This document shows positions 33,952 to 43,184 of a DNA stretch of 64,000 nt, one piece after another. How positions within the stretch are numbered: position 1 is the stretch's first letter; each line of letters begins with the position of its first letter. Source of the stretch: Bacteroidales bacterium (lineage in GTDB: Bacteria > Bacteroidota > Bacteroidia > Bacteroidales > P3); NCBI GenBank assembly GCA_017561155.1, contig JAFZDP010000039.1, forward strand, positions 1 to 64,000, given 5' to 3'. Under the pieces are notes generated by a model that saw only the letters and a program-made list of their open reading frames with translations, did not search any database and was not told where the DNA came from. Made by a program: the position numbers and the translations under genes.

Positions 33952-36900
33952 TTAATCGCCTACTTTGTAGAAGTACTCATTTATCTTTGATTTATAGTAA
34001 TTTGTAAACGAAGGAGGAACCACTCTAAACATTTCAAGTTCCTTTTGTTTCAGCTTATTATACTCTTCCAAACTATGTTCAGATTGTTCAAAAATATCTC
34101 GTCCTTCTTTACTTTCTCTACGTTGTTCTTTTTCTCGTTGCATCTCTGCTTTTTCGTGTTCTAACAATCTGGTAAGTATCTGTTGCTGACGCATTATAGT
34201 TTGTTTAGTTATTGTTTTATTTACCAATTCTGTTTCGGTTTGTTCCATTTGTCTCAATAGATTATCTACATCTTTACCCAATTTTCCACTGCTGCCATTC
34301 TTAAGTTCTTCTCCATATTTCTGCATCATTCTGCGAATTTGTTCCTGTTGAGCAGCCATACGAGCAAATTCTTCGCTCATTTTACTACCTTGTCCTATTT
34401 TACCTCTACCATCTTGTTTACCCTGTTTATCAAGCTGTTTCTTCATAGCTTCCATTTGCTTATTCAAAGCATCCTGTAACTCTTTCATCGATTTTGCCGA
34501 TGGTTTACTCTTGCCTTTTCCACTGCCGGGATTACTACAACTACCAGATTTTTTGCAACTTCCCGACTGTTTCTTTTGACTATTTTTCCTCATCTGCGAT
34601 TGCATATCATCCAACGATTCTGCCAATATCAAAGCTAAATTATTGAACGACATCATTGCATATTGCATCGAAGTAGCAGCTCCTAAATTTTTATTGTTGC
34701 CATAAAAAGTTTGATTCATTTGCAACAAACCACGCATAGCTTTAGACACATTCAAATTGATGTTTTCTAACTCCTTATTTACCATTGTTGCTACTTTTAT
34801 CTGACGCTTTGCCATCGCTCTTAACGAATCTTCTACAGTCCTAAAATCATCTTTTATCTTACTTTCTGCTGCAATAATATCTTGATACTTTGGATCTTGT
34901 ATAAGTATAGTATTCAAATCGGATATAAGTTTTTCCTGATCGAAAGATAATGTTACCAAATTCTTTAGCAACTGACGCACTTGTTCTGCATCCTCAGCTA
35001 ATTCTTCTTGTTCCATATCTAATTGTGCTTCTGCTAACTGATTAGACATCTTTTCTAATTCATCTGCAGCTTCCTTTTGTTGCTCAGATGCCTTTTTACT
35101 ATCTTTGTTTTTAAGTTGCTTAAAAGCTTCATTTTGTTTCGTCGATATAGAATTTTCCGTATTCTTATTACGTTTAAATTCCGGCGAATCTTCTATATCT
35201 TTCAACTTCTTTTGTAATTCATCAATATCCTTTTGTAATTCTTTAAATTCCTGATTCAATTTATCTTGTTTTCCTGCAAGATTCTCCAAATCTTTCTTCT
35301 TCGAATCTTCTGTTTCTTTAGCCAAGTTACGTTGTTTCTCTGCCAAATCTTCCGTCTTTTTTATTGCATCTTCTATCTTCTTTTCCACTTCCAAACGTTT
35401 CATAAGCTCTATATTTTGATCTAATTGTTTTTCCAAACTTTCGTTTTTAAGTTTCATATTTTCAAGAGCATCTTGTACTTTTTTCTTATCTACTTCTTCC
35501 ATCATTTTGTTCATCTCGTCGATAAGTTCTTTCATTTCGTCAGTAAGCACCTCATTATAAAGCCTATCTAACTCTTTTTGCTTTTCTATTATAGCTTCGT
35601 TTTGCTCTTTATATTGTTGTTCCAAACGATTGTTGGCTTTTATTTGTTCTTGCATATTTTCAAGAGTTTTCTTTATCTCTTTTTGTTTTTTTGCAAGTTC
35701 TTCCATTTGTTGTTTGTCTTGCCATGTCAACTCTTTCTTATCCACAAGTTTACGAATCATATCATTAATGTCTTTTTGCATCTGTTTTATCTCTTGTAAC
35801 GATGATTCTGACATCGAATTTATTTCTTCCGATGATGATTCCAACATCTCTTCCAATTCTTTTTCCGTGGGAACTTTTATTTCAAACACTTGAGACTTTG
35901 CCGACTTTGGACCATGAATACCATCATTGTCCCATACCTCAAAATAGTATTCTACTTTGTCGCCTGCATTTATTTCAACATCTTCAAATAATGTAGAATA
36001 ATAAAACTCTTGTGTTGACTCGGTAGGAGTGAAAGGTAAATCTTTTTCCACAATTTGTTTATTTACAGTATCTTCGTAAGGCGATCTTATTATCTTAAAT
36101 TGTAGTTTCGAAAATCCATAATCGTCTTTCAATTTACCTCTAAAAAACAATCTTTCACCTTCTGTAGAATCTCGCATCTCCATTACCACTATGGCAGGTA
36201 CGGCATCTGGAATTACTGATATAGAATAACCTAATGTATCTGTAGAACTAATATGCTTATTCAACGAATAAAAGCTATAATCTGCTGCAGTAAGAAAACA
36301 TTTACTAACTGATAAACGTCCATTATCATCAGGTTTAAATAACTCTGATACTGAATCGACAACAAAATAAAAATTATCTACATCTCGCATTTGGAACAAC
36401 CATTTTACTATTGTACCTTCAGGAATCGACAAATCTCCCGTATTAGATAATGTTTCGGCAGTTTTTGCTGTATAAGAAGGGTAGGAGAGTTGAACTTGAA
36501 AATCTACCACAACAGGTTTGGGATATACTGTAAGAACATAATTATCAGATTGTACACCTACTGATTTAAAATAGAACGTTTGGGGTTTATGCACATTCTT
36601 AAACAAATAACTATAATGTGTTTTACCCTCTTTTGTCATTTTATATTCTTGGTTATCAATAATAATAAACACTTCGTTTGGCACATCTAAACCTATAGTT
36701 TCTACTTCCAACAAAAAATTATCTTGTTGTGGTACAGCAAGCGTTTTGTTTAAAACACGATACGAAAAAGGAGCAGGTTTTTCGTAATAAGTAGAATAGT
36801 TGATAATCCGAACAGAAGAATCTTTTATTATTGATGGCGCTATAATAAGCAACATAATCAATATACCTAATGGAATAAGTGCATACTTTAAATATTTTTT

Positions 36901-37353
36901 ATTCTGCTTCAAATCAATAGCTTTTAAAAACGGAATAGGGGAGAGGGTGGCAGTTTTTTGTATAATGCTAGCCTCCAAAAGATCAGATTCTGTGTTAGCA
37001 GACAATTCTTTTAGTTGTAATAAGTTTAGCAATTTGTCACTTATTTCCGGGAAATGTTTACCTATAATATCAGCAGCTTGATGATAGGAAATACGTTTGC
37101 CTATTTTATACATTTTTGTTAGAGGTCGTAGCACATAAAGTACCAAAAAAACTATAGTAACAAGCACATATACCCAAAATAACACCATTCTTACAGCTGT
37201 TCCAAAATACCCAAAATACTCTAATACACTGATAAGAATAAACAATAATAACAATAATCCTACTGTATACAAGACACCTTTAATAAGTTGATTCTTATAG
37301 TATTTACGGATAAAAGCATCTAATTTTTCTATCAATTTGTCGTCTGCTGACAT
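33952..37353 (-). CDS. DUF4175 family large coiled-coil membrane protein
   Basis: A 1133-residue protein. The N-terminus has two or three membrane helices (about 25-45, 52-75, 155-175), followed by a beta-rich periplasmic part (about 190-500) and then a very long charged coiled coil rich in Lys, Glu and Gln (about 500-1100), with a basic Gly/Ser/Lys stretch near 955-985. This matches the DUF4175 family of Bacteroidota, whose function is unknown. It lies 97 bases upstream of the RsbW-like gene. Confidence 0.8.
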   Translation of the reverse strand: MSADDKLIEKLDAFIRKYYKNQLIKGVLYTVGLLLLLFILISVLEYFGYFGTAVRMVLFWVYVLVTIVFLVLYVLRPLTKMYKIGKRISYHQAADIIGKHFPEISDKLLNLLQLKELSANTESDLLEASIIQKTATLSPIPFLKAIDLKQNKKYLKYALIPLGILIMLLIIAPSIIKDSSVRIINYSTYYEKPAPFSYRVLNKTLAVPQQDNFLLEVETIGLDVPNEVFIIIDNQEYKMTKEGKTHYSYLFKNVHKPQTFYFKSVGVQSDNYVLTVYPKPVVVDFQVQLSYPSYTAKTAETLSNTGDLSIPEGTIVKWLFQMRDVDNFYFVVDSVSELFKPDDNGRLSVSKCFLTAADYSFYSLNKHISSTDTLGYSISVIPDAVPAIVVMEMRDSTEGERLFFRGKLKDDYGFSKLQFKIIRSPYEDTVNKQIVEKDLPFTPTESTQEFYYSTLFEDVEINAGDKVEYYFEVWDNDGIHGPKSAKSQVFEIKVPTEKELEEMLESSSEEINSMSESSLQEIKQMQKDINDMIRKLVDKKELTWQDKQQMEELAKKQKEIKKTLENMQEQIKANNRLEQQYKEQNEAIIEKQKELDRLYNEVLTDEMKELIDEMNKMMEEVDKKKVQDALENMKLKNESLEKQLDQNIELMKRLEVEKKIEDAIKKTEDLAEKQRNLAKETEDSKKKDLENLAGKQDKLNQEFKELQKDIDELQKKLKDIEDSPEFKRNKNTENSISTKQNEAFKQLKNKDSKKASEQQKEAADELEKMSNQLAEAQLDMEQEELAEDAEQVRQLLKNLVTLSFDQEKLISDLNTILIQDPKYQDIIAAESKIKDDFRTVEDSLRAMAKRQIKVATMVNKELENINLNVSKAMRGLLQMNQTFYGNNKNLGAATSMQYAMMSFNNLALILAESLDDMQSQMRKNSQKKQSGSCKKSGSCSNPGSGKGKSKPSAKSMKELQDALNKQMEAMKKQLDKQGKQDGRGKIGQGSKMSEEFARMAAQQEQIRRMMQKYGEELKNGSSGKLGKDVDNLLRQMEQTETELVNKTITKQTIMRQQQILTRLLEHEKAEMQREKEQRRESKEGRDIFEQSEHSLEEYNKLKQKELEMFRVVPPSFTNYYKSKINEYFYKVGD

Positions 37354-37487
37354 ATATCTAAAATATTTATTTTCAACACTATTTTATGCTTAAATATAAC
37401 CTACAAAAATACAACTTTATTTTGATATTTTGGTTATAAAAATATCTAATTGTTTTTTTCTCAAAAACGATAATAAAATAAATTGAT

Positions 37488-37495
37488 TATTTTTG
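37488..37495 (+). promoter_or_regulatory. -7 element of the plus-strand SDR gene
   Basis: TATTTTTG matches TAnnTTTG and lies 22 bases before the start codon. No clear -33 box. Confidence 0.45.
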
Positions 37496-37516
37496 CAAAG
37501 CAAAACAAAATATAAT

Positions 37517-38320
37517 ATGATAAAAGGTGTAGTACTTATAACAGGAGCCTCGTCTGGGTTTGGGCAAACTACTGCAAACTACCTTGCAAATAAAGGATAC
37601 ATAGTATATGGTACTAGTAGAAAAGTAGTTGCTGATAGCAATATAAACATGATAAAAATGGATGTGTGCCAACCAGAAAGCATAACTGCCGGAATAAAAC
37701 ACATATTGGAAAAAGAGGGGCGAATAGATGTTTTGATAAATAATGCAGGTATGGGAATAGGAGGGAGCATAGAACTTGCAACCTCTGAAGAAATTTCCTT
37801 ACAAATGAACACCAACTTTATGGGAATGGCTAATATGTGTAAAGAGGTATTGCCTATTTTTAGAAAACAAAGAAGTGGTAAAATTATAAATATCAGCTCG
37901 ATAGGAGGGATAATGGGATTACCTTATCAAGGGTTTTATTCTGCATCTAAATTTGCTATAGAAGGATATAGCGAAGCATTGGCAGCCGAAGTAAAAGGCT
38001 TTGGAATAAAAGTAGTACTTGTAGAGCCGGGCGATTTTTCTACCAATTTTACAGCAAACCGTAAAAAATCGATTCTAACGCTCGAAAATGAAGATTACAC
38101 AATTAGCTACCAAAAATCATTAAAAATAATAGAAAACGAAGAAAACAACGGTTTAAAGCCTATTAGTCTTGCAAAAAGGATAGACAAAATAATAAAATCA
38201 AAAAATCCACGATTTAGATATATTGTTGCAAATTTTGAACAGAAATTATCTGTACTATTAAAACAAATTGTTCCGGGAAATATGTTTATCGATATTTTGC
38301 GAAGCTACTATAAAGTGTAA
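37517..38320 (+). CDS. Short-chain dehydrogenase/reductase, possibly sphingolipid-related
   Basis: A 267-residue classical SDR with cofactor loop TGASSGFG (9-16), NNAGMG (75-80), catalytic Ser about 128, Tyr141 and Lys145 (FYSASK). The C-terminal extension resembles SDRs that act on retinol, steroid or long-chain keto substrates. It lies head-on to the spt-GNAT-GNAT operon; the eukaryotic 3-ketodihydrosphingosine reductase is also a classical SDR, so a role in reducing the SPT product is possible but unproven. The start was set at the ATG at 37517. Confidence 0.8.
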   Translation: MIKGVVLITGASSGFGQTTANYLANKGYIVYGTSRKVVADSNINMIKMDVCQPESITAGIKHILEKEGRIDVLINNAGMGIGGSIELATSEEISLQMNTNFMGMANMCKEVLPIFRKQRSGKIINISSIGGIMGLPYQGFYSASKFAIEGYSEALAAEVKGFGIKVVLVEPGDFSTNFTANRKKSILTLENEDYTISYQKSLKIIENEENNGLKPISLAKRIDKIIKSKNPRFRYIVANFEQKLSVLLKQIVPGNMFIDILRSYYKV

Positions 38321-38694
38321 ACTTAGACATCTATAATCTTTTTAGCATATCAAATAACAAAGTATCATATTCAAAAATATTTCAATACTAAAGCAATTGT
38401 AAACAATATAAAAACTTCTACATTATACTGTTCATTTGCATCAAACCCATTAGTTATACAATTCTGACAGATAGATAAAACAAAACTTACACCTCGATCA
38501 TCAAATACGATATACCTTTTCCATAACAAGACACTCTACTATTTTATGTAAAACAGTAGAGTGTAAAATTGTTTTCAGTATAGTATAAATTTCATCATAC
38601 CTAATACAAAACTATATTTCAAGCCTTGAATTTTAGAAATACCAAAATACTAAATAACTTTATTAAGTACTATTATTCAAAATATATTCTTACT
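38321..38694. other. Convergent intergenic region with one hairpin
   Basis: No gene is seen. A strong hairpin at 38531-38564 (ACACTCTACT with AGTAGAGTGT, plus TTTT/AAAA inside) lies between the converging SDR and GNAT genes and may act as a shared terminator, although no T-run follows on either strand. Confidence 0.55.
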
Positions 38695-39813
38695 TTACAA
38701 TACTTTAGCAAAGCAAGCTCGTTTTATTATCAATTCAGATTCGTAGGTATTATCCCATACCTTCACTGCTATATTGGTAACTATTTGAGGATTTGAATAG
38801 GCCCACTTTACACCTTTATTTATCAATGTTTTGTTCAATGCAGAATGGTATATGGAATGTATTCCTTTGCGTTGCCAATCCGGATGTACACCATTTAGCA
38901 ACAAATCCACCTCGTTGTATTTTTTCAAAGCTCTAAGCAAATAAAACCAACCTATTGGAAACATTTTTCCACGAGCCTTTTTGTAGGCCTCGGTAAGCGA
39001 AGGCAATGCAACAGCAAAAGCCACAATATCATTGTTGCTATCTACTACCAACTTTACCAACGATGGATCTAAAAAAGTAAAATATACTTTAGTATAGTAT
39101 TCAATTTCTTTGTCGGTAAGTGGAACATATTCGTATAAATCTTTAAACGAAGTATTTAACAATTCAAAGAATTTGTGAGCATATGGTATTATATCTTTTT
39201 TGCTGCTAAACTCCAACAATTTCAACTTATACTTGAAAAGTATAAGAGCATTTATCCTTTCCACCTTTTCAGGCACAGGTTGCGAAGCAGGCATTTTATA
39301 TTGCAACCATTCGCAATCAACAGAATAACCCAAACGCTTTATATAATCGATATAGTAAGGATAATTGTAGAAACCTGCAGAACTATGTCGTTGAGAAAAC
39401 CCTTCCACAATCCACGATTCACGATCCATTTCGGTAAATCCGGTAGGACCATGCATATAGTTGCAAGAATTTTCTTTAGCGTATAGTTCAGCTACTTGCA
39501 TCAAAGCCTTGCACACCTCAAAATCTTCTACAAAGTCGAACCAACCAAAACGCACTTTAGAATTGTTCCACAATATGTTGGCTCTAGTGTTTATTACTAT
39601 AGCTATTCGTCCCACTACCTCTCCATTGCTATATGCTAACCAAGCCGAAAACTTGCAATATTCTTTTGCTATATTACTTCCAAAAAGTATTGCATATTCA
39701 TCAGTATGTAGTTGAGGAACATAACTATTACAAGACATAAACAGTTTGTCGGGAAAACCAACAAACTGCTTTTTTTCTTGTTCTGTCTCTACTTGTTTTA
39801 CTACAACTTTCAT
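38695..39813 (-). CDS. GNAT-superfamily protein, candidate ceramide synthase (paralogue 2)
   Basis: A 372-residue soluble protein. The N-terminal part (WLAYSNGEVVGRIAIVINTRAN...) and the C-terminal part (VDLLLNGVHPDWQRKGIHSIYH) carry GNAT-like acyl-CoA-binding segments (WQRKGIHS resembles the Q/RxxGxG/A loop). It is clearly a paralogue of the next gene; KMPASQPVPEKV and YPYYIDYI are shared. The bacterial ceramide synthase described in Caulobacter belongs to the GNAT superfamily, and this pair is downstream of spt, so N-acylation of a sphingoid base is a reasonable inference. Confidence 0.6.
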   Translation of the reverse strand: MKVVVKQVETEQEKKQFVGFPDKLFMSCNSYVPQLHTDEYAILFGSNIAKEYCKFSAWLAYSNGEVVGRIAIVINTRANILWNNSKVRFGWFDFVEDFEVCKALMQVAELYAKENSCNYMHGPTGFTEMDRESWIVEGFSQRHSSAGFYNYPYYIDYIKRLGYSVDCEWLQYKMPASQPVPEKVERINALILFKYKLKLLEFSSKKDIIPYAHKFFELLNTSFKDLYEYVPLTDKEIEYYTKVYFTFLDPSLVKLVVDSNNDIVAFAVALPSLTEAYKKARGKMFPIGWFYLLRALKKYNEVDLLLNGVHPDWQRKGIHSIYHSALNKTLINKGVKWAYSNPQIVTNIAVKVWDNTYESELIIKRACFAKVL

Positions 39814-39824
39814 TTACAAAAGTT

Positions 39825-40964
39825 CTATTGTTCAATTTGTTCTATAGGTTTAGCAAACACAGCTCTGCGTATCACCTCTTTACAATCGTAGCTATTCGAC
39901 CATATTTTTACAGCTTCGTTTCCTATTATTTGAGGATTAGTATATGCTGTTTTTATACCATTTGCTATAGCTACCTCGTTCATATCTGAATAGTAGATAG
40001 AATGTACCCCTTTCTTTTGCCAATCAGAACGCACACCATTAAGTAGCAAATCGATAGTATCGTATTTATACAAACAATTCAAAATATGGAACCATCCAAA
40101 TGGAAACAACTTACCATTAGCCTTTTTAAAACCTTCATTTAAGTCAGGAATACTAAGTCCAAAAGCTACCACTTCGTTATTTTCATCTACCACAAGCGAT
40201 ACCAATTTTGGGTCAAGAACCGAAAAGTAACTTTTTATGTATATATTAATTTCCTTTTCGGTAAGCGGAACAAAACTATATAATCCACCCGAATTAAAAG
40301 CATCGTTTAGAGCACTGAAAAAACTTTTTGCATATGGCATAATTTCTTTAGACGACTTAAATTTGAGCAATCTAAGATTATATTTTTCCATTATCAGCTT
40401 GTTTATTCTTGCCACTTTTTCCGGTATTGGTTGCGAAGCAGGCATTTTGTTCTGAGCCCATTCGCATGTAATTTTAAATCCTAGCTGCTCTATAAAATCA
40501 ATGTAATATGGCAAATTGTAAAGAAGAGTCAAATTCTGACGTTCTTCAAAACCTTTTGTTATCCAACATTCTTTGTCCATATCAGTAAAAGCCATAGGAC
40601 CATGAACTTCAGTCATACCATGTTCACGACCAAACTCTTCTACTTTTTCTATTAGTTTTTTACATACATTTATATCCTCTATAAAGTCGAAAAAACCAAA
40701 TCTTACCTTTTTCTCATTCCAACTTTCGTTGGCTCTGCGGTTTATAATAGCCGCTACTCTACCTACAATTTTATCTCCCGAATAAGCCAACCAATACTTT
40801 GAATCGCAATATTCGTGGGCAGGATTTTTTCTCGATAATGTTGCTATTTCATCACTTACAAGCGATGGTACATAATTTGAACAACGTTTAAAAAGTTTGT
40901 TTGGAAACTCAGCAAACTTTTTCAATTCATTTTTTGTAAGAACTTCTTTTATTGTTATTTCCAT
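39825..40964 (-). CDS. GNAT-superfamily protein, candidate ceramide synthase (paralogue 1)
   Basis: A 379-residue paralogue of the preceding entry, with the same segments (VRFGFFDFIED, VHGPMAFTDMDKE, NKMPASQPIPEKV, LLLNGVRSDWQKKGVHSIYYSDMN). It starts 53 bases after the spt stop and ends 11 bases before the second paralogue, so spt and the two GNAT genes form one operon. No membrane helix or signal peptide is seen. The two copies may differ in acyl-chain choice, or one may have another substrate. Confidence 0.6.
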   Translation of the reverse strand: MEITIKEVLTKNELKKFAEFPNKLFKRCSNYVPSLVSDEIATLSRKNPAHEYCDSKYWLAYSGDKIVGRVAAIINRRANESWNEKKVRFGFFDFIEDINVCKKLIEKVEEFGREHGMTEVHGPMAFTDMDKECWITKGFEERQNLTLLYNLPYYIDFIEQLGFKITCEWAQNKMPASQPIPEKVARINKLIMEKYNLRLLKFKSSKEIMPYAKSFFSALNDAFNSGGLYSFVPLTEKEINIYIKSYFSVLDPKLVSLVVDENNEVVAFGLSIPDLNEGFKKANGKLFPFGWFHILNCLYKYDTIDLLLNGVRSDWQKKGVHSIYYSDMNEVAIANGIKTAYTNPQIIGNEAVKIWSNSYDCKEVIRRAVFAKPIEQIEQ

Positions 40965-41017
40965 AACTTTTAGCGTACTTATTATTTCAAAAAAGTAAAA
41001 TCATTGGGGAATAACGA

Positions 41018-42202
41018 TTACATTATCCCCAACCTCTTAAAACATTTATATATTTTATCTATAGCAAAATCAATCTGTTGTACAGTGTGAGTTGCCATAA
41101 GTGAAATTCGTATTAATGTGTCGTTTGGATTTACAGCCGGACTTATAACAGGATTTACAAATACTCCCTCATCTAACAACATCTTTGTTAAAAGAAATGT
41201 TTTCTCGTTGTTTCTAACAAACAAAGGTATGATTGGTGTTTGAGTATTACCTATTTCAAAACCTAACTCTTTAAACCCTTTAAGAGCATAATTTGTAGCT
41301 CTCCATAAATTTTCTTGATGCCAAGGCTCCGACACCATAATATCAAAAGCAGTCATAGCGGCAGCAGTAGCAGCCGGCGATATACTTGCACTAAAAATAT
41401 AAGAGCGCGAGTTGTGCTTCATCCAGTTGATTGTATCTATATCAGAAGCTACAAAACCACCTATCGAAGCTAACGATTTACTAAATGTTCCCATTACAAT
41501 ATCTACTTTATCTACCAAACCAAAATGGTCGCAAGTACCACGTCCTTGTTTTCCTAATACTCCTAAACCATGAGCCTCATCTACCATTACAGAAGCATTA
41601 TATTTATCGGCTACAGATACTAAATCAGAAAGATTTACAATATCGCCTTCCATACTAAATACTCCATCAACTACAATAAGTTTTGCCGCATCGATAGGAC
41701 AACGCTGTAATACTCGCTCTAAATCATCAATATCGTTATGTTTGAATTTAAGCGTATTTGCAAATGTCAATCTTTTACCTTCTATAATAGAAGCATGATC
41801 TGTTTCGTCAAAAATAAGGTAATCATTTCTACCTGTTACACATGGTATAATACCTATATTTGTCTGAAAACCGGCAGAATATAACATTACACCACCTTTA
41901 CCAAAAAACTGAGCCAGTTTATTTTCAAATTCTATATGCAAATCTAACGTCCCATTCAAAAAAGGAGAACCTGCACATCCGGTACCATATTTATCGATAG
42001 CTGCTTTTGCTGCTTCTTTTATTTTTGGATGATTTGTCAATCCTAAATAACTATTAGAGCCAAACATCAATACCTTCTTTCCATTTATAACAACCTCAGC
42101 ATCTTGGTCGCTAGATATAGCACGGAAATAAGGATAAATACCGGCAGCTTTAGCTATTTGTGGTGCTTTGTAGCGTGATAGTTTTTCTTGTAATGCTTTC
42201 AT
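41018..42202 (-). CDS. spt: Serine palmitoyltransferase (alpha-oxoamine synthase family)
   Basis: A 394-residue PLP enzyme that condenses serine with a long acyl-CoA to give 3-ketosphinganine, the first step of sphingolipid synthesis. Family residues visible: FGSNSYLGLTNHP (47-59), DETDHASI with the stacking His136, VDEAHGLG (207-214), and the PLP lysine Lys242 in GTFSKSLASIGG. The N-terminal region (YPYFRAISS) and CAGSPFLNGTLDLH follow the Bacteroides SPT pattern rather than glycine C-acetyltransferase. Kbl remains the main alternative. An exact TACTTTTG element lies upstream. Confidence 0.85.
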   Translation of the reverse strand: MKALQEKLSRYKAPQIAKAAGIYPYFRAISSDQDAEVVINGKKVLMFGSNSYLGLTNHPKIKEAAKAAIDKYGTGCAGSPFLNGTLDLHIEFENKLAQFFGKGGVMLYSAGFQTNIGIIPCVTGRNDYLIFDETDHASIIEGKRLTFANTLKFKHNDIDDLERVLQRCPIDAAKLIVVDGVFSMEGDIVNLSDLVSVADKYNASVMVDEAHGLGVLGKQGRGTCDHFGLVDKVDIVMGTFSKSLASIGGFVASDIDTINWMKHNSRSYIFSASISPAATAAAMTAFDIMVSEPWHQENLWRATNYALKGFKELGFEIGNTQTPIIPLFVRNNEKTFLLTKMLLDEGVFVNPVISPAVNPNDTLIRISLMATHTVQQIDFAIDKIYKCFKRLGIM

Positions 42203-42301
42203 TTATATTCATTTAATTATATTGTTTATAGTTGCTGTTTGTTTTTACAATAGTTGGTAAAAACATAATATTGTAACTATGCTTATAACACCAAACAATT
42301 G

Positions 42302-42309
42302 CAAAAGTA
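42302..42309 (-). promoter_or_regulatory. -7 element of the spt operon
   Basis: The reverse complement is TACTTTTG (TAnnTTTG), about 100 bases before the spt start and just beyond the deoC stop. No -33 TTTG is seen at the standard spacing. Confidence 0.5.
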
Positions 42310-42335
42310 TATATATATTTACATATATAAGTAAA

Positions 42336-43184
42336 TTAGGCTGTTAATTGTTCATAAAGTACCTTTGTAAGACGACTAGCACCAATTCTAAAACGGTTAT
42401 TATCAACACTATTTTTACCTAAAAAATATTCAGTCAACCTTAGAAAAGCTAATGCTTTATCTTTGTCAGAAATACCACCGGCAGCTTTAAAACCTATTTT
42501 TTTGCCTAATTTTTCTTCAGCTTCTTTAATTGCTGTAAGCATTACATAAGCAGCAGTTTCTGTAGCACCAACAGATATTTTTCCTGTCGATGTTTTTATA
42601 AAATCAGCACCTGCTTCTATAGCCAATTTAGATGCTATATATATATTAGTTGGTGTTTGTATTTCACCGGTTTCTAATATAACCTTCAATTCTACACCTT
42701 TACAAGCCTCTCTTATAGTAATCAATTCTTCGTATACTTCATCGTATCTACCTTCTAACAACAATCCTCTAGATATTACAGTATCTATCTCGTCAGCACC
42801 ATTATCTATAGCATATTTCACTTCGCTTACTTTGAGTTCTAAAGGTAATTGTCCAGATGGAAAACCACCTGCTACCGAAGCAACTTTTATATCACTACCT
42901 TTTAAAAACTCTTTTACCTTACTAACAAAAGTAGGATACACACATACTGCTGCTACACGATTTATACCTTTATCTAAATTGCAATGTAGAAGTGAGTTAT
43001 TACAAATATCTTTTATTTTTTCTATTGTATCAGACCCTTCAAGCGTAGTATTATCTATACATGAATAAATAACCTTCAATTTTGTTTCAATTTCTTTATC
43101 ACTAATAGGTTGAGACAAAATTTCAGTAATACTACTGTTTATTTCAGTTTCCGATTTATTAAATTCTATATTATCTGCTTTCAT
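42336..43184 (-). CDS. deoC: Deoxyribose-phosphate aldolase
   Basis: Cleaves 2-deoxyribose 5-phosphate to acetaldehyde and glyceraldehyde 3-phosphate in nucleoside breakdown. The 282-residue TIM-barrel protein has the Schiff-base lysine Lys197 in DFIKTSTGK, the proton-relay lysine Lys233 in GFKAAGGI, and NGADEIDTVI before them. The first 30 residues are a low-complexity extension compared with minimal DeoC. The start overlaps the end of the ferredoxin-like gene by 14 bases, and rpiB lies upstream, giving a plausible pentose-use cluster. Confidence 0.93.
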   Translation of the reverse strand: MKADNIEFNKSETEINSSITEILSQPISDKEIETKLKVIYSCIDNTTLEGSDTIEKIKDICNNSLLHCNLDKGINRVAAVCVYPTFVSKVKEFLKGSDIKVASVAGGFPSGQLPLELKVSEVKYAIDNGADEIDTVISRGLLLEGRYDEVYEELITIREACKGVELKVILETGEIQTPTNIYIASKLAIEAGADFIKTSTGKISVGATETAAYVMLTAIKEAEEKLGKKIGFKAAGGISDKDKALAFLRLTEYFLGKNSVDNNRFRIGASRLTKVLYEQLTA

